Shown here one piece after another: positions 16,972 to 25,943 of a DNA stretch of 64,000 bases. The DNA is from Clostridiaceae bacterium (GTDB lineage Bacteria > Bacillota_I > Bacilli_A > Erysipelotrichales > Coprobacillaceae). The DNA lies in NCBI GenBank assembly GCA_902363625.1, contig CABJAS010000001.1:275032-339031 (forward strand), written 5' to 3'. The position numbers were made by a program, and so were the translations under genes. Below the pieces are notes generated by a model that was given only the letters and a program-made list of their open reading frames with translations, ran no database searches and was not told where the DNA came from. How positions within the stretch are numbered: the first letter of the stretch is position 1; every line of letters begins with the position of its first letter.

Positions 16972-17775
16972 ATGGAAAAGAAATTAATTTTTTTTGATAT
17001 TGATGGAACTCTGATTGACTGCCATACTAATTTAGTCAAAATGAGTGAAAAAACACGCTACAGTTTAGAGGCTTTAAAAAAAGCCGGACATCAAATTTTC
17101 ATTGCCAGTGGCCGCTGTCTTTGCTTTATGCCACAAGAAATTCAGGATTACCCTTTTGATGGATATATCAGCTGTAATGGTGCCAGCATTCATTACCATG
17201 ATCAAGTGATCTATAAAGATATGATTTCATTGGCACTAATAAAAAAGCTGGAGACATTCGCTAAAGACAATGGGATTATTTACTTTTTGGAAGAGGATCA
17301 AAAAATATATACGAATAGAATAGATGATCCGATCTGTATCCGATTTGCGAAAAAATGGCAGATGCCGCTAGCTCGTTTATATCCGCTCTCGAATGCAGAA
17401 ACATTAAAGGTTCAAATGGCGATGATGATTTGTCCAACCGAACAAATTTTAGAAGCAGCCAGGGTGTATTTTCAAGATGATTTTGATGTTCAGGTACATC
17501 CCGGTCAGTTATCGACTGATCTGAGTCTTAAAACTTCATCCAAAGGAAAAGCAATTCGTATCTTAGCTGACTATTTAGATCAAAATATCACGAATACGAT
17601 CGCTTTTGGCGATGGACCCAATGATACGGAAATGTTTAATACTGTTGATCTGCCGATTGCCATGGGAAATGCTGTTGACGAATTAAAAGCCATAGCAAAG
17701 GATATCACTAAGCCAATAGAAGAAGACGGAATTTATCATGGACTAAGGAAACACCATTTAATCAAAGAAATCTAA
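16972..17775 (+). CDS. HAD superfamily phosphatase, Cof type
   Basis: A 267-residue sugar-phosphate or nucleotide phosphatase-like hydrolase. Motif I is FFDIDGTLI (nucleophile D9, D11), motif II ASGR, motif III the Lys before AIRIL, and motif IV FGDGPNDTEMF. The alpha/beta cap between motifs II and III is the Cof (type IIB) cap. GGGAGG precedes the ATG. It lies 50 bp upstream of ahpC with no terminator between, so read-through is possible. The substrate is not predictable. Confidence 0.88.
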   Translation: MEKKLIFFDIDGTLIDCHTNLVKMSEKTRYSLEALKKAGHQIFIASGRCLCFMPQEIQDYPFDGYISCNGASIHYHDQVIYKDMISLALIKKLETFAKDNGIIYFLEEDQKIYTNRIDDPICIRFAKKWQMPLARLYPLSNAETLKVQMAMMICPTEQILEAARVYFQDDFDVQVHPGQLSTDLSLKTSSKGKAIRILADYLDQNITNTIAFGDGPNDTEMFNTVDLPIAMGNAVDELKAIAKDITKPIEEDGIYHGLRKHHLIKEI

Positions 17776-17825
17776 GTATAAGCCCTTCATTGCATAGCAT
17801 AATAACTATGTAAGGAGGTTTTTTT

Positions 17826-18392
17826 ATGGAAAATTTAATTGATAAAGAATTATTAGAGTTTAAAGTAGAAGCGTATCACGATGGAAAGTTTGAAGAAGTA
17901 ACCCATAAAGATTTAAAAGGAAAATGGGCAATCTTTTTCTTTTATCCAGCCGATTTTACTTTTGTATGTCCGACTGAACTGGCAGATTTACAGGATTACT
18001 ATGAAGAATTAAAATCAATGGATTGTGAAGTTTATTCTGTTTCTTGTGACAGTCATTTCGTACATAAAGCATGGGCAGATACTTCCGATACGATCGGAAA
18101 AATCAAATATCCGATGTTGGCAGATCCAACCGGAAAATTAGCGGATTTCTTCGGTATTTTAGTAAAAGACACTTTTCAGGCATTACGTGGGACCTTCATT
18201 ATTGATCCGCATGGAAAAATCAAAGCCTATGAAGTGCATGATATGGGAATTGGCCGCAACGCAGAAGAATTAGTGCGTAAAGTCGCTGCTGCTCAATTCG
18301 TTGCAAAGCATGGAAATGAGGTTTGTCCGGCGAAATGGAAACCAGGCGAAGATACCTTGATTCCCTCACTGGATTTAGTAGGTAAGATCTAA
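17826..18392 (+). CDS. ahpC: Peroxiredoxin, AhpC type
   Basis: A typical 2-Cys peroxiredoxin that reduces hydrogen peroxide and organic peroxides in the cytosol. The peroxidatic Cys is C48 in FTFVCPTEL and the resolving Cys is C167 in EVCPAKW. The 188-residue length is standard. AAGGAGG lies 7 nt before the ATG. Its stop codon shares a base with the start of the reductase gene (TAATG), so the two are translated together. An imperfect repeat CATAG-N8-CTATG sits just upstream at about 17793-17810; it is not a clear PerR box. Confidence 0.95.
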   Translation: MENLIDKELLEFKVEAYHDGKFEEVTHKDLKGKWAIFFFYPADFTFVCPTELADLQDYYEELKSMDCEVYSVSCDSHFVHKAWADTSDTIGKIKYPMLADPTGKLADFFGILVKDTFQALRGTFIIDPHGKIKAYEVHDMGIGRNAEELVRKVAAAQFVAKHGNEVCPAKWKPGEDTLIPSLDLVGKI

Positions 18393-19984
18393 TGAATCAA
18401 GAGATCTATGATCTGATTATTTTAGGTGCCGGAAGTGCCGGTTTGAGTGCCGGAATTTATGCCGGAAGAGCTAAACTAAAAACATTGATCATTGATAAGA
18501 ATGCTCCTGGCGGACAAATTTTAAATACCAATGAAGTTGTCAATTATCCGGGTATAATTTCAACGAATGGTCCAGATCTGATTGCTTCCATGAAACAACA
18601 GGCGATCAATTTCAACTGTGAGATTATTCATGAAGAAATTATTGATGTAGTGTTAAATAGTCAAATCAAAGAGATCAAGACAGCCGATAAAACGTATCAG
18701 GCACTCTCTTTGATTATTGCTACAGGGGCAATGCCAAGAAAGCTGAACTTCCCCGGAGAAGAAGAATTTACAGGGCGTGGCATCGCTTATTGTGCAACCT
18801 GTGACGGTCAGTTCTTTACGGATTTAGATATTTTCGTGGTTGGCGGTGGCTTTGCCGCCTGTGAAGAAGCCATGTACTTGACTCGCTTTGGTAAAAGTGT
18901 CACGATGATTGTTCGTGAAGAAGATTTCACCTGTGCAAAAACGATTGGTGACAAAGTTCGTGCGCATCCTAAGATTACCGTTCATTTCAACAGTGAAGTG
19001 GTAAGTGTTGAAGGCGATGATTTTGTTCATACCTTAACCTATGTCGATAATCAGACAAAAGAAAAAACCGTCTATACACCAAAAAACAATGATACATTCG
19101 GTTTATTTATTTTTGCCGGCTATCTTCCTGCAACCTCATTATTTAAGGGTAAAATAGAGCTAGACGCTCATGGCTACGTTAAAACCAATGAACAGCTTGA
19201 AACAAATGTTGAAGGAGTCTATGCCGCCGGAGATTTACGCATTAAAGAACTTCGCCAAATTGTTACAGCAGTCAGTGACGGTGCTATTGCGGCAACAAAC
19301 TGTGAACACTATCTAGCTAAATTAAAAGAGGAGCATCCTCAGTATAATGCGATTGAACCTAAAACACAGAAAAAGAAAGAATCCAAAAACCAATCTGATT
19401 TAATCAATCAGGATTTAGCAAAACAGCTGCAAGCGGTCTTTACTAAATTTAAAGATGCGGTTACGCTGGAGCTATATCTTGATGACAGTGATAAATCTAA
19501 GGAATTAGAAGATTACATGGATAATATTGCGGATCTTAGTGATAAGGTGATGATAGAAAAGCGATATGAATCACGACCTGAAATGCCTGTGGTCAAATTT
19601 AAAGACCAGCCTATTTCTTGGCATGGGATTCCTGCCGGCCATGAATTTAATCCGTTTATTTTAACGATGTATTACATTTCTACTCATCAGGTACCGTTAG
19701 AAGAAGCACAAAAAGAAAACATCATGAAAATTGATCATGATGTTCACATTAAAGTCGGAGTCACACTTGCTTGTCATTTTTGTCCCGATATCGTTGGGAA
19801 CATGGAAAAAATGGCATTGATAAATTCTAAAATTAAAGTTGATGTTTATGATATCAGTCTATTCCCAGAATTTAAAAAGAAATATCGTCTGATGTCTGTT
19901 CCTGCAGTTATTTTTAATGATCAGGATATTTTATTTGGTTCTCAGAGTTTAGACACTTTAATAGAAAAAACAAAAGAGGCTTAG
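18392..19984 (+). CDS. AhpF-type peroxiredoxin reductase with a C-terminal thioredoxin-fold module
   Basis: A 530-residue flavoprotein that should pass electrons from NAD(P)H through FAD and a dithiol to AhpC. Residues 1-310 are a thioredoxin-reductase module: FAD motif LGAGSAGLSAG, NAD motif VGGGFAACEEA, redox dithiol C134-A-T-C137. After a Lys/Gln-rich linker (about 320-345), residues 345-530 form a tandem thioredoxin-fold region with C461-H-F-C464 and a cis-Pro (SVPAVIF). Classical AhpF has this module at the N-terminus, so the order is permuted. It is coupled to ahpC by a 1-bp overlap and ends in a terminator. Confidence 0.9.
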   Translation: MNQEIYDLIILGAGSAGLSAGIYAGRAKLKTLIIDKNAPGGQILNTNEVVNYPGIISTNGPDLIASMKQQAINFNCEIIHEEIIDVVLNSQIKEIKTADKTYQALSLIIATGAMPRKLNFPGEEEFTGRGIAYCATCDGQFFTDLDIFVVGGGFAACEEAMYLTRFGKSVTMIVREEDFTCAKTIGDKVRAHPKITVHFNSEVVSVEGDDFVHTLTYVDNQTKEKTVYTPKNNDTFGLFIFAGYLPATSLFKGKIELDAHGYVKTNEQLETNVEGVYAAGDLRIKELRQIVTAVSDGAIAATNCEHYLAKLKEEHPQYNAIEPKTQKKKESKNQSDLINQDLAKQLQAVFTKFKDAVTLELYLDDSDKSKELEDYMDNIADLSDKVMIEKRYESRPEMPVVKFKDQPISWHGIPAGHEFNPFILTMYYISTHQVPLEEAQKENIMKIDHDVHIKVGVTLACHFCPDIVGNMEKMALINSKIKVDVYDISLFPEFKKKYRLMSVPAVIFNDQDILFGSQSLDTLIEKTKEA

Positions 19985-19995
19985 CGCCTCTTTTT
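19972..19995. terminator. Bidirectional terminator, ahpCF and purine permease
   Basis: AAAAGAGGC/GCCTCTTTT form a 9-bp stem with a 5-base loop, with T runs on both strands. It spans the stop codons of the convergent reductase and permease genes. Confidence 0.8.
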
Positions 19996-21316
19996 AGATT
20001 GCAAAATATAAAATAAAGACAATGATCAAGCCAAGGATAATCGGACTGATTTCTTTTGCTTTACCTGAAGCCAACATCGCAATCACATAAGCAAAGAACC
20101 CAAAAGCGATCCCGTTAGCAATTGAATAAGTTAAGATCATGGTAATGATCGTTACAAATCCACAGCTAGCAAATACTAAATCATCCCAGTCAATCCCTTT
20201 TAACTGCTGTGCCATTAAGATCCCTACTACAACTAATGCCGGTGTAGTCACGGCAGATGTCACTGTAGCTAAGATTAACGGTGAAAAAATCATCGAAATA
20301 AAGAACATGATCCCGGTTGTACAAGCAGTAAGCCCGGTTCTTCCGCCTACTTCTACACCGGAAGTCGATTCAACAAAAGAAGTGACTGTCGAGGTCCCCA
20401 AAGCCGCTCCGGCTACCGTTCCGACTGCATCGGCTACTAACGCTCTTTCAACATTTTCTAATTGTCCTTTTTCATTTACCAGACCGATACGGTTTGCAAC
20501 AGCAACCAATGTTCCGGCTGTATCAAAGAAATCAACAAATAAGAATGAGAAGATGACCATGCAGGCACTCAATGGTTCTGCAAACAATTCTCCAAAACCA
20601 TCCATAAAGGCACCTAAAGTATGAATACTAAAATTAAATTCTATGACTTTATCCGGTAATGTCGGCATCCCTGCAAAACCTCCGGCTAAATGAAGAATAA
20701 TCCCAATGATCGCTGTAATGATCATCCCGATAAATACTGCGGCAGGTACTTTTTTTATCAATAAAACAAGGGTGATCAAAATCCCGGCAATCGCCAGTAA
20801 TACTGCCGGATCCTTTAAATTCCCTAAAGCAACTGCGGTTGAGCTGCTGGCAACGATAATACCTGCATTTTTCAAACCGACAAAAGCAATAAAGAACCCA
20901 ATTCCGGCTCCAATCGCCAGCTTTAACTGTGATGGAATCGAATTGATGATCATTTTACGAATTCCTGTTACTGAAATCAAAATAAAGATCAGCCCGGAAA
21001 CAAAGACAGCAGCTAAGGCAGCCTGCCAGCTATATCCCAAGGTCAAACAAACGGTATATGTAAATAAAGCATTTACTCCCATTCCCGGTGCTAAAGCGAC
21101 CGGATAATTGGCTACCACTCCCATAATGATAGAGGCAATCCCAGCAGATAAAGCTGTCGCAATAAACACTGAATGCTTATCCATCCCTGCTTCACCTAGA
21201 ATAGACGGATTGACTCCAAGAATATAAGCCATCGCTAAAAAGGTTGTGATCCCCGCAATGATTTCTGTTCTCACGGTTGTATTTTTAGCTTTTAACTTAA
21301 AAATCTTTTCTAACAT
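19994..21316 (-). CDS. NCS2/AzgA family purine permease
   Basis: A 440-residue multi-span membrane transporter of the AzgA branch (PbuG/PbuO-like), which takes up adenine, guanine or hypoxanthine with protons. TEIIAGITTFLAMAYILGVNP, ATALSAGIASIIMG, LAPGMGVNALFTYTV and FVDFFDTAGTL are family signatures. AGAGGG precedes the ATG. It is transcribed alone from a strong promoter at 21368-21396. No purine riboswitch is visible in the roughly 45-base leader. Confidence 0.9.
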   Translation of the reverse strand: MLEKIFKLKAKNTTVRTEIIAGITTFLAMAYILGVNPSILGEAGMDKHSVFIATALSAGIASIIMGVVANYPVALAPGMGVNALFTYTVCLTLGYSWQAALAAVFVSGLIFILISVTGIRKMIINSIPSQLKLAIGAGIGFFIAFVGLKNAGIIVASSSTAVALGNLKDPAVLLAIAGILITLVLLIKKVPAAVFIGMIITAIIGIILHLAGGFAGMPTLPDKVIEFNFSIHTLGAFMDGFGELFAEPLSACMVIFSFLFVDFFDTAGTLVAVANRIGLVNEKGQLENVERALVADAVGTVAGAALGTSTVTSFVESTSGVEVGGRTGLTACTTGIMFFISMIFSPLILATVTSAVTTPALVVVGILMAQQLKGIDWDDLVFASCGFVTIITMILTYSIANGIAFGFFAYVIAMLASGKAKEISPIILGLIIVFILYFAI

Positions 21317-21367
21317 AATTTCCCTCTTTCTTTCAATTTTCTGTCAAATATAACAAATGACTTACTT

Positions 21368-21396
21368 ATTATACTGGAAAATATTCTTAATCACAA
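21368..21396 (-). promoter_or_regulatory. Sigma-A promoter of the purine permease
   Basis: On the - strand TTGTGA (21391-21396), a 17-bp spacer, and TATAAT (21368-21373). Confidence 0.7.
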
Positions 21397-21463
21397 GATG
21401 AACTTATTTTGTCATTGACTTTCATTTACTAGTATTCCATTCTTTGAACCATCTATTCTCATA

Positions 21464-21492
21464 TTGAAAAGCAAAAATAAGTTTGTTATGAT
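21464..21492 (+). promoter_or_regulatory. Sigma-A promoter of the membrane protein gene
   Basis: TTGAAA (21464-21469), a 17-bp spacer, and TATGAT (21487-21492), 19 bp before the start codon. The apparent upstream TTG start of the frame is this -35 box, which rules it out as a start. Confidence 0.65.
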
Positions 21493-21511
21493 GATTAAAC
21501 GAGGTGAGTCC

Positions 21512-22057
21512 ATGAAAAAATTCAATATCTTAAATAATGTCATTATTCCAATTTTCATCGTTGCTGTCTGTTCACTATCCTCATTGCTTCATCAAAACCT
21601 GACCTATATTGCCAACCAGCTGCCCTATCGCTTTCTTGTTTTTATATTAGCCGGACTCATTGCTTATAATTTTTATACACAGTTTTCCTGTCTGTTTAAA
21701 GCTACCGGATTTTATGGACAAAAGGTGGCTTCTTTGATGATCTTTTCTTTATTATTAATCCCGCTTGCGGTTTTAGTCCCCTATAATAAAAAGGATATCC
21801 TCACTTCAACGATACATGTTTGGATATCCTTTGGCGGCAGCATTCTGTTTATGATTCTGCTTAATGTCTTTTTATGGCATCTTGCCAAGACACAGCTTGA
21901 AATCTATCAGCAGATTCTGCCGGTTTATTTATTTTTAATTACGGGCTGTTTCACTCTTTTTGTATGGTTGGGGAGTGTCAACTCTTTAGTGGAAATCTTT
22001 TTTATTTGGGTGTTAGATGCTTTGATCTATCGTCTCAATCTTCTTTTCAAACTTTAA
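21512..22057 (+). CDS. Hypothetical five-helix membrane protein
   Basis: A 181-residue integral membrane protein with about five hydrophobic segments (IIPIFIVAVCSLSSLL, FLVFILAGLIAYNFY, VASLMIFSLLLIPLAVLV, VWISFGGSILFMILLNVFL, VYLFLITGCFTLFVWLGS). No family was recognised. GAGGTGAGTCC precedes the ATG at 21512. Its 3' end overlaps the 3' end of ppk by 11 bp on the other strand, with no terminator visible between them, so the two transcripts should run into each other. Confidence 0.7.
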   Translation: MKKFNILNNVIIPIFIVAVCSLSSLLHQNLTYIANQLPYRFLVFILAGLIAYNFYTQFSCLFKATGFYGQKVASLMIFSLLLIPLAVLVPYNKKDILTSTIHVWISFGGSILFMILLNVFLWHLAKTQLEIYQQILPVYLFLITGCFTLFVWLGSVNSLVEIFFIWVLDALIYRLNLLFKL

Positions 22058-24146
22058 GCTTCTTCAGCCATCGATGCAGCCATGATCCTTGTTTTGGAGC
22101 AAGGCTGTTTTCTTTTGCCTGCTCAATGAAATATTGATGAGAATTCATCGGTTCTCCCTGATCCTTAATTGAAATATATTCCTGCCCAATCAAGAGCTTT
22201 CCATTAATATTATCCTGACACATAATATCAATCATCTCTAAGATACGCTTTTTAATACGCTGATCATATATTGGCACAGCAATTTCTACACGCTTTGTGG
22301 TGTTTCTCGTCATCATATCGGCTGAGGAAATGTAGACTTGCGCATCATGTCCCTTACCGAAAGCATAAATTCGAGAATGCTCTAAGAATTGTCCTACGAT
22401 GCTTTTAACCGTAATGTTTTCTGTTTTCCCATTCACTCCGGGCACTAAACAACAAATCCCGCGAATCAACAAATAAACAGTAGTACCGGCTTGGCTTGCG
22501 GCTGCCAAAGCATCAATAATCTGACGATCTGTCAATGAATTCATTTTCATAAAGATATTGCCGCTGCTGCCTTTTTCTGCCTCACCTTTAATTTTATCAA
22601 TCAGTGATGATTTTAGAGAATTCGGCGCAACCAATAGATGCTGATAGTCCCCATCCAGATTAGAGATAGCCATATTTTTAAAGAAACGGCTGGCATCTTC
22701 ACCAATTCCTTGATGGTAGGTCATTAAACTTAAATCTGTATAAAGTCTGGAAGTCGATTCATTGTAGTTCCCGGTTCCAATCTGTGTGATATACTGAATT
22801 CCTTTGTGGGTTTTACGAGTAATCAGACAAATTTTAGAATGCACTTTATAATCTTCAAAGCCATAGAGAATCTGACATCCGGCTTCTTCTAGCACCTTAG
22901 AAAAGAGAATGTTATTTTCTTCATCAAAACGTGCTCTTAATTCCATCAAGACAACGACATCTTTTCCGTTTTCAGCGGCTTCACATAAATATTTTACAAT
23001 CTTAGCTTCTTTAGCTAAGCGATAGATCGTGATTTTAATCGAAATGGTTTCTTTATCATTAGCACACTCCTTTAATAAACGTATAAAAGGAGTCATCGAT
23101 TCATAAGGAAAGCTTAATAGCTTATCTTCTTTTAAAACCTGTCGGGTAATGGACGTTTCCATATCAAAATCCTGTGCGGGATAAGGGGAAAACGGAGGAT
23201 AGCTTAGTGTCATCTTACTTTTTTCAGGAACGGCTTTCAAAAGATCAAACAAGTATTTCATATTGATCGGGGATTGACTCATATAATAGCACTCTTCCGT
23301 CAAATCTGTATGCTTCAGCAAGTACTTTTTTACCTTCTCGTCCAATGGTCCCTGTGATTCTAAACGAACTGCATGCAGTCCACGACGTTTCTTCAACAGC
23401 TGTTTCATCATCTGACGGTAATCTTCATAGTAATCCTCGATTTCTTCATCAATGATTAAATCGGCACTGCGGGTAACAGAGATGATGCCGCTGTTTTTAA
23501 CGACATAGTTCTTAAATATCTTATCTGCAAAATGAAGCAGGACTTCTTCCGCCAATACATAGCGTACGGTATTTCCCGGCAGCAAAATCAAACGTCTGCA
23601 AGCAGAAGGAAGCTGAACTAAACCAAAATAATCTTCCAACTCTTCCTTTAAAGATGCCACAATATAGAGACTTCCGTTTTCCAAATGGGGAAAGGGATGC
23701 ACTTTATTCATCACCATAGGTGAAAGAATCGGGGAAATCTGATGTTTAAAATAGTCACTGATAAACGTGCGGTCATGCTTATTTAGATCAGAAATACGCT
23801 CATGAGTAATATCATAATACGCCAGTTCTTTTTCCAAAGAATGCACAGTCTGATCTTTGTAGGCACACAATGTACGTGCTGTTTCGTGAATCTTTGTCAG
23901 CTGCTGACGCGGAGTCAGATGGCTGCGTACATCCTGATGCTGTGGATTCATCTCCAACATATCATTGATGCTGCCGACACGCACCCTGAAAAACTCATCT
24001 AAGTTACTGGAAAAAATAGCTACGAACTTGCATTTTTCTAATAATGGCACCTCATTATGATGGGCTAAATCCAGTACTCGCTGATTAAATTTAAGCCAGG
24101 ATAATTCACGGTCCTGGCTATAACTATAGTCATAATCTTCATTCAT
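22047..24146 (-). CDS. ppk1: Polyphosphate kinase 1
   Basis: Builds polyphosphate from ATP. From the ATG at 24146 it is 699 residues. The N-terminal domain has ELSWLKFNQRVL and LDEFFRVRVG; the catalytic phospholipase-D-like half has ISIKITIYRL, ELRARFDEENN, phospho-accepting H436 (YKVHSKI), THKGIQYITQIGTGNYNE, and a second conserved His in FLEHSRIYAF. The frame opens with a GTG at 24155 inside the ribosome site; AGGGGGTGA is better placed for 24146. That ATG overlaps the ppx stop by 8 bp (ATGAATGA), so the synthetic and degradative enzymes are translationally coupled. Confidence 0.93.
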   Translation of the reverse strand: MNEDYDYSYSQDRELSWLKFNQRVLDLAHHNEVPLLEKCKFVAIFSSNLDEFFRVRVGSINDMLEMNPQHQDVRSHLTPRQQLTKIHETARTLCAYKDQTVHSLEKELAYYDITHERISDLNKHDRTFISDYFKHQISPILSPMVMNKVHPFPHLENGSLYIVASLKEELEDYFGLVQLPSACRRLILLPGNTVRYVLAEEVLLHFADKIFKNYVVKNSGIISVTRSADLIIDEEIEDYYEDYRQMMKQLLKKRRGLHAVRLESQGPLDEKVKKYLLKHTDLTEECYYMSQSPINMKYLFDLLKAVPEKSKMTLSYPPFSPYPAQDFDMETSITRQVLKEDKLLSFPYESMTPFIRLLKECANDKETISIKITIYRLAKEAKIVKYLCEAAENGKDVVVLMELRARFDEENNILFSKVLEEAGCQILYGFEDYKVHSKICLITRKTHKGIQYITQIGTGNYNESTSRLYTDLSLMTYHQGIGEDASRFFKNMAISNLDGDYQHLLVAPNSLKSSLIDKIKGEAEKGSSGNIFMKMNSLTDRQIIDALAAASQAGTTVYLLIRGICCLVPGVNGKTENITVKSIVGQFLEHSRIYAFGKGHDAQVYISSADMMTRNTTKRVEIAVPIYDQRIKKRILEMIDIMCQDNINGKLLIGQEYISIKDQGEPMNSHQYFIEQAKENSLAPKQGSWLHRWLKKLKV

Positions 24147-25056
24147 AATACTCACCCCCTGTCATTTGATAGCGATTCATCAAATAGCCTTCCCTTAATC
24201 CTGTATGGGAAATCAAAATGCGCTCAATCCCATACGCATTCATTATTTGCAATAGAATCAACATTCCCGGAACAATCGTATGAATTCGATCCGGTTTGAT
24301 CCGCAATATCTTATGGGCACTGCTTTCCATATCATCTAATATTAAATCCAGCATCATTTCTACATCTTTCTTACTAAATGCATTTAAGTCCTTTACTTTT
24401 ACTTCTTTACGGATTAAAAGCAGCAAAGCCCGAATCGAACCCCCTACTCCAATGGCAGTTGTCATTTTATGATTTTTAGGTTTATCAGGCAAGGCATTCA
24501 ATTCTTTTTTGATCCTAGCTTTAATATTTTTTACTTCCGCCTTTTTGGGAAAAAGATAGTCCACATAGTCAGCATAAAGATTCAATGAGCCTACCGGCAT
24601 TGAGGCATTATAAAAAATATGATCCTTTTCATACCCAACGATCTCACTGCTTCCGCCGCCGATATCAATCAGCCAGCCGGAATTCACATTCATTGATAGT
24701 CTTGAACCGTAAAAATCATATAATCCTTCCTGATCCTGACTTAAAAGTTCAATCTCAATTTCCAGTTGATGCTTTACATGCTGAAGCACTTCTTTTTTAT
24801 TGCTGACATTTCTTAATGATGCCGTTGCAAAATAATAAGCATGTTCAACATAAAACATCTTACAAAAATGCTTCAATTGAGACAAGGCATCGGTTAATTT
24901 GGCAATTCCTTCGCTTGTGAATGTCTTATTTTCAATACAGCTGGCTAACCCCAGCATGATTTTTTTGGAAACTAACTGTTTAAACGTTTTATCATGCATG
25001 GTATACACAATTAATCTTACGGTATTTGACCCAATATCTATGACTGCTACTTTCAT
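24139..25056 (-). CDS. ppx: Exopolyphosphatase, Ppx/GppA family
   Basis: A 305-residue enzyme that removes terminal phosphate from polyphosphate (some members act on pppGpp). It has an ASKHA-fold ATPase core: IDIGSNTVRLIVY (phosphate loop 1) and LIDIGGGSSEIVG (loop 2), with IGVGGSIRAL further on. The length corresponds to the catalytic half without the C-terminal HD extension. AGGAG precedes the ATG. It lies between marR and ppk1 in one leftward series and has its own weak promoter (25071-25079). Confidence 0.9.
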   Translation of the reverse strand: MKVAVIDIGSNTVRLIVYTMHDKTFKQLVSKKIMLGLASCIENKTFTSEGIAKLTDALSQLKHFCKMFYVEHAYYFATASLRNVSNKKEVLQHVKHQLEIEIELLSQDQEGLYDFYGSRLSMNVNSGWLIDIGGGSSEIVGYEKDHIFYNASMPVGSLNLYADYVDYLFPKKAEVKNIKARIKKELNALPDKPKNHKMTTAIGVGGSIRALLLLIRKEVKVKDLNAFSKKDVEMMLDLILDDMESSAHKILRIKPDRIHTIVPGMLILLQIMNAYGIERILISHTGLREGYLMNRYQMTGGEYYE

Positions 25057-25070
25057 CCTTTTTCTCCTAA

Positions 25071-25079
25071 ATTATATCA
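25071..25079 (-). promoter_or_regulatory. Possible internal promoter for ppx-ppk1
   Basis: TGATATAAT on the - strand is an extended -10 (TATAAT at 25071-25076), 15 bp from the ppx start codon. That is close for a full leader. Confidence 0.35.
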
Positions 25080-25140
25080 AAAATATTCTTAATATTGTTT
25101 TATGTTTATGTTATCTTTTCGTTAACTGCCACACAGCGCA

Positions 25141-25599
25141 CTATTCTTCTTCTTTTTTGCTTTCTTCTTCTACGAAGCTGTTAAGCTGTTCGATAAATTT
25201 AGAAAGCAGAGGCGCTAATTGATTCATTTCTTCCTGCGTGTACACTTCAAACGCTTTTGTGGCTAAACGACTGGTAAAAGCACTGTTCTCGATGGCTTTA
25301 TCTTTACCTAACTGCGTTAAGTAAACACGAATGATACGCTTATCATTAGAATCCGGCTTTCGTTTAACTAATCCTGCTTTTTCCACCTTCATCAATAATT
25401 CACTCATCGATGCTCTAGCAATATCCATATGATTCGCAAGCTCCGTTTGAGAAATCCCATCTTGTTTAGATAAAACCGAAAGAAGCTGCCCTTTACCTCG
25501 AAAACTGCCTTTAGGATCGTTCTGCTGGTGACATTTATGTAAAGCTTTATTGCATTTCTTAAATAAAATCAATAATTCTAATTCTTCGATATCTTTCAT
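25141..25599 (-). CDS. MarR family regulator
   Basis: A 152-residue winged-helix repressor. The recognition region is ISQTELANHMDIARASMSELLMKVEKAGLVKRK with the wing SNDKRIIRVYLTQLGKDKA. The C-terminal helix carries an acidic Glu/Lys tail. AAGGAGTAAATT precedes the ATG. It is the first gene of a leftward series ending in ppx and ppk1, and AT-rich palindromic sequence overlaps its own -10 (25628-25640), consistent with autoregulation. Whether it also controls polyphosphate genes is inference from position. Confidence 0.87.
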   Translation of the reverse strand: MKDIEELELLILFKKCNKALHKCHQQNDPKGSFRGKGQLLSVLSKQDGISQTELANHMDIARASMSELLMKVEKAGLVKRKPDSNDKRIIRVYLTQLGKDKAIENSAFTSRLATKAFEVYTQEEMNQLAPLLSKFIEQLNSFVEEESKKEEE

Positions 25600-25634
25600 A
25601 ATTTACTCCTTTTTTATGCACCCTTATTATAATA

Positions 25635-25663
25635 ATTATACTGTAAATTTAGCCAAACAACAA
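25635..25663 (-). promoter_or_regulatory. Sigma-A promoter of marR
   Basis: On the - strand TTGTTG (25658-25663), a 17-bp spacer, and TATAAT (25635-25640). The -10 lies within near-palindromic ATTATAATAATTAT, a plausible MarR site. Confidence 0.6.
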
Positions 25664-25902
25664 GTCCCACTCATGAATCACTCAGCAAAAAATGTGTTAT
25701 TTATATACTTGCTTTATACCTATTCCATCATTATACAATCGACTTCCTCCTTAGCCAAACATATGTAAAATATCTTGCTTATGACCAAATATGCTTTATA
25801 GATAATATTAATTTTAAACCCTTCATCTTTGGTGTGGTTAAAAAATATAAAAGTATACAAATCGCTGAAGATAAAAAGAACGTATTAAATAAAAACTATT
25901 CA

Positions 25903-25911
25903 TGTTATCAT
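25903..25911 (+). promoter_or_regulatory. Extended -10 promoter of the DJ-1 gene
   Basis: TGTTATCAT (TATCAT at 25906-25911; TG at 25903-25904), about 33 bp before the ATG. TATTAA at the -35 distance is weak. Confidence 0.35.
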
Positions 25912-25943
25912 AGAAGCAGCAAGCCATTTAAGGAGGATCATTT

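Larger units (their letters stand above)
25600..25943. other. 344-base gene-free divergent promoter region
   Basis: No gene was found on either strand. It holds the leftward marR promoter at its left end and the rightward promoter of the DJ-1 gene at its right end. The middle (about 25670-25880) is AT-rich with no convincing hairpin, repeat or coding signal. Confidence 0.6.

Noticed and set aside
17776..17825. PerR box before ahpC
   Set aside because: CATAG-N8-CTATG is symmetric but does not match the TTATAAT-N-ATTATAA pattern well.
20139..21107. Two long rightward frames (161 and 133 residues) opposite the purine permease
   Set aside because: Mirror frames of a membrane protein gene with codon structure on the other strand; no ribosome site or sensible composition.
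21317..21463. Purine riboswitch upstream of the NCS2 permease
   Set aside because: The transcript leader from the promoter at 21368-21396 is only about 45 bases and lacks the conserved three-way junction.
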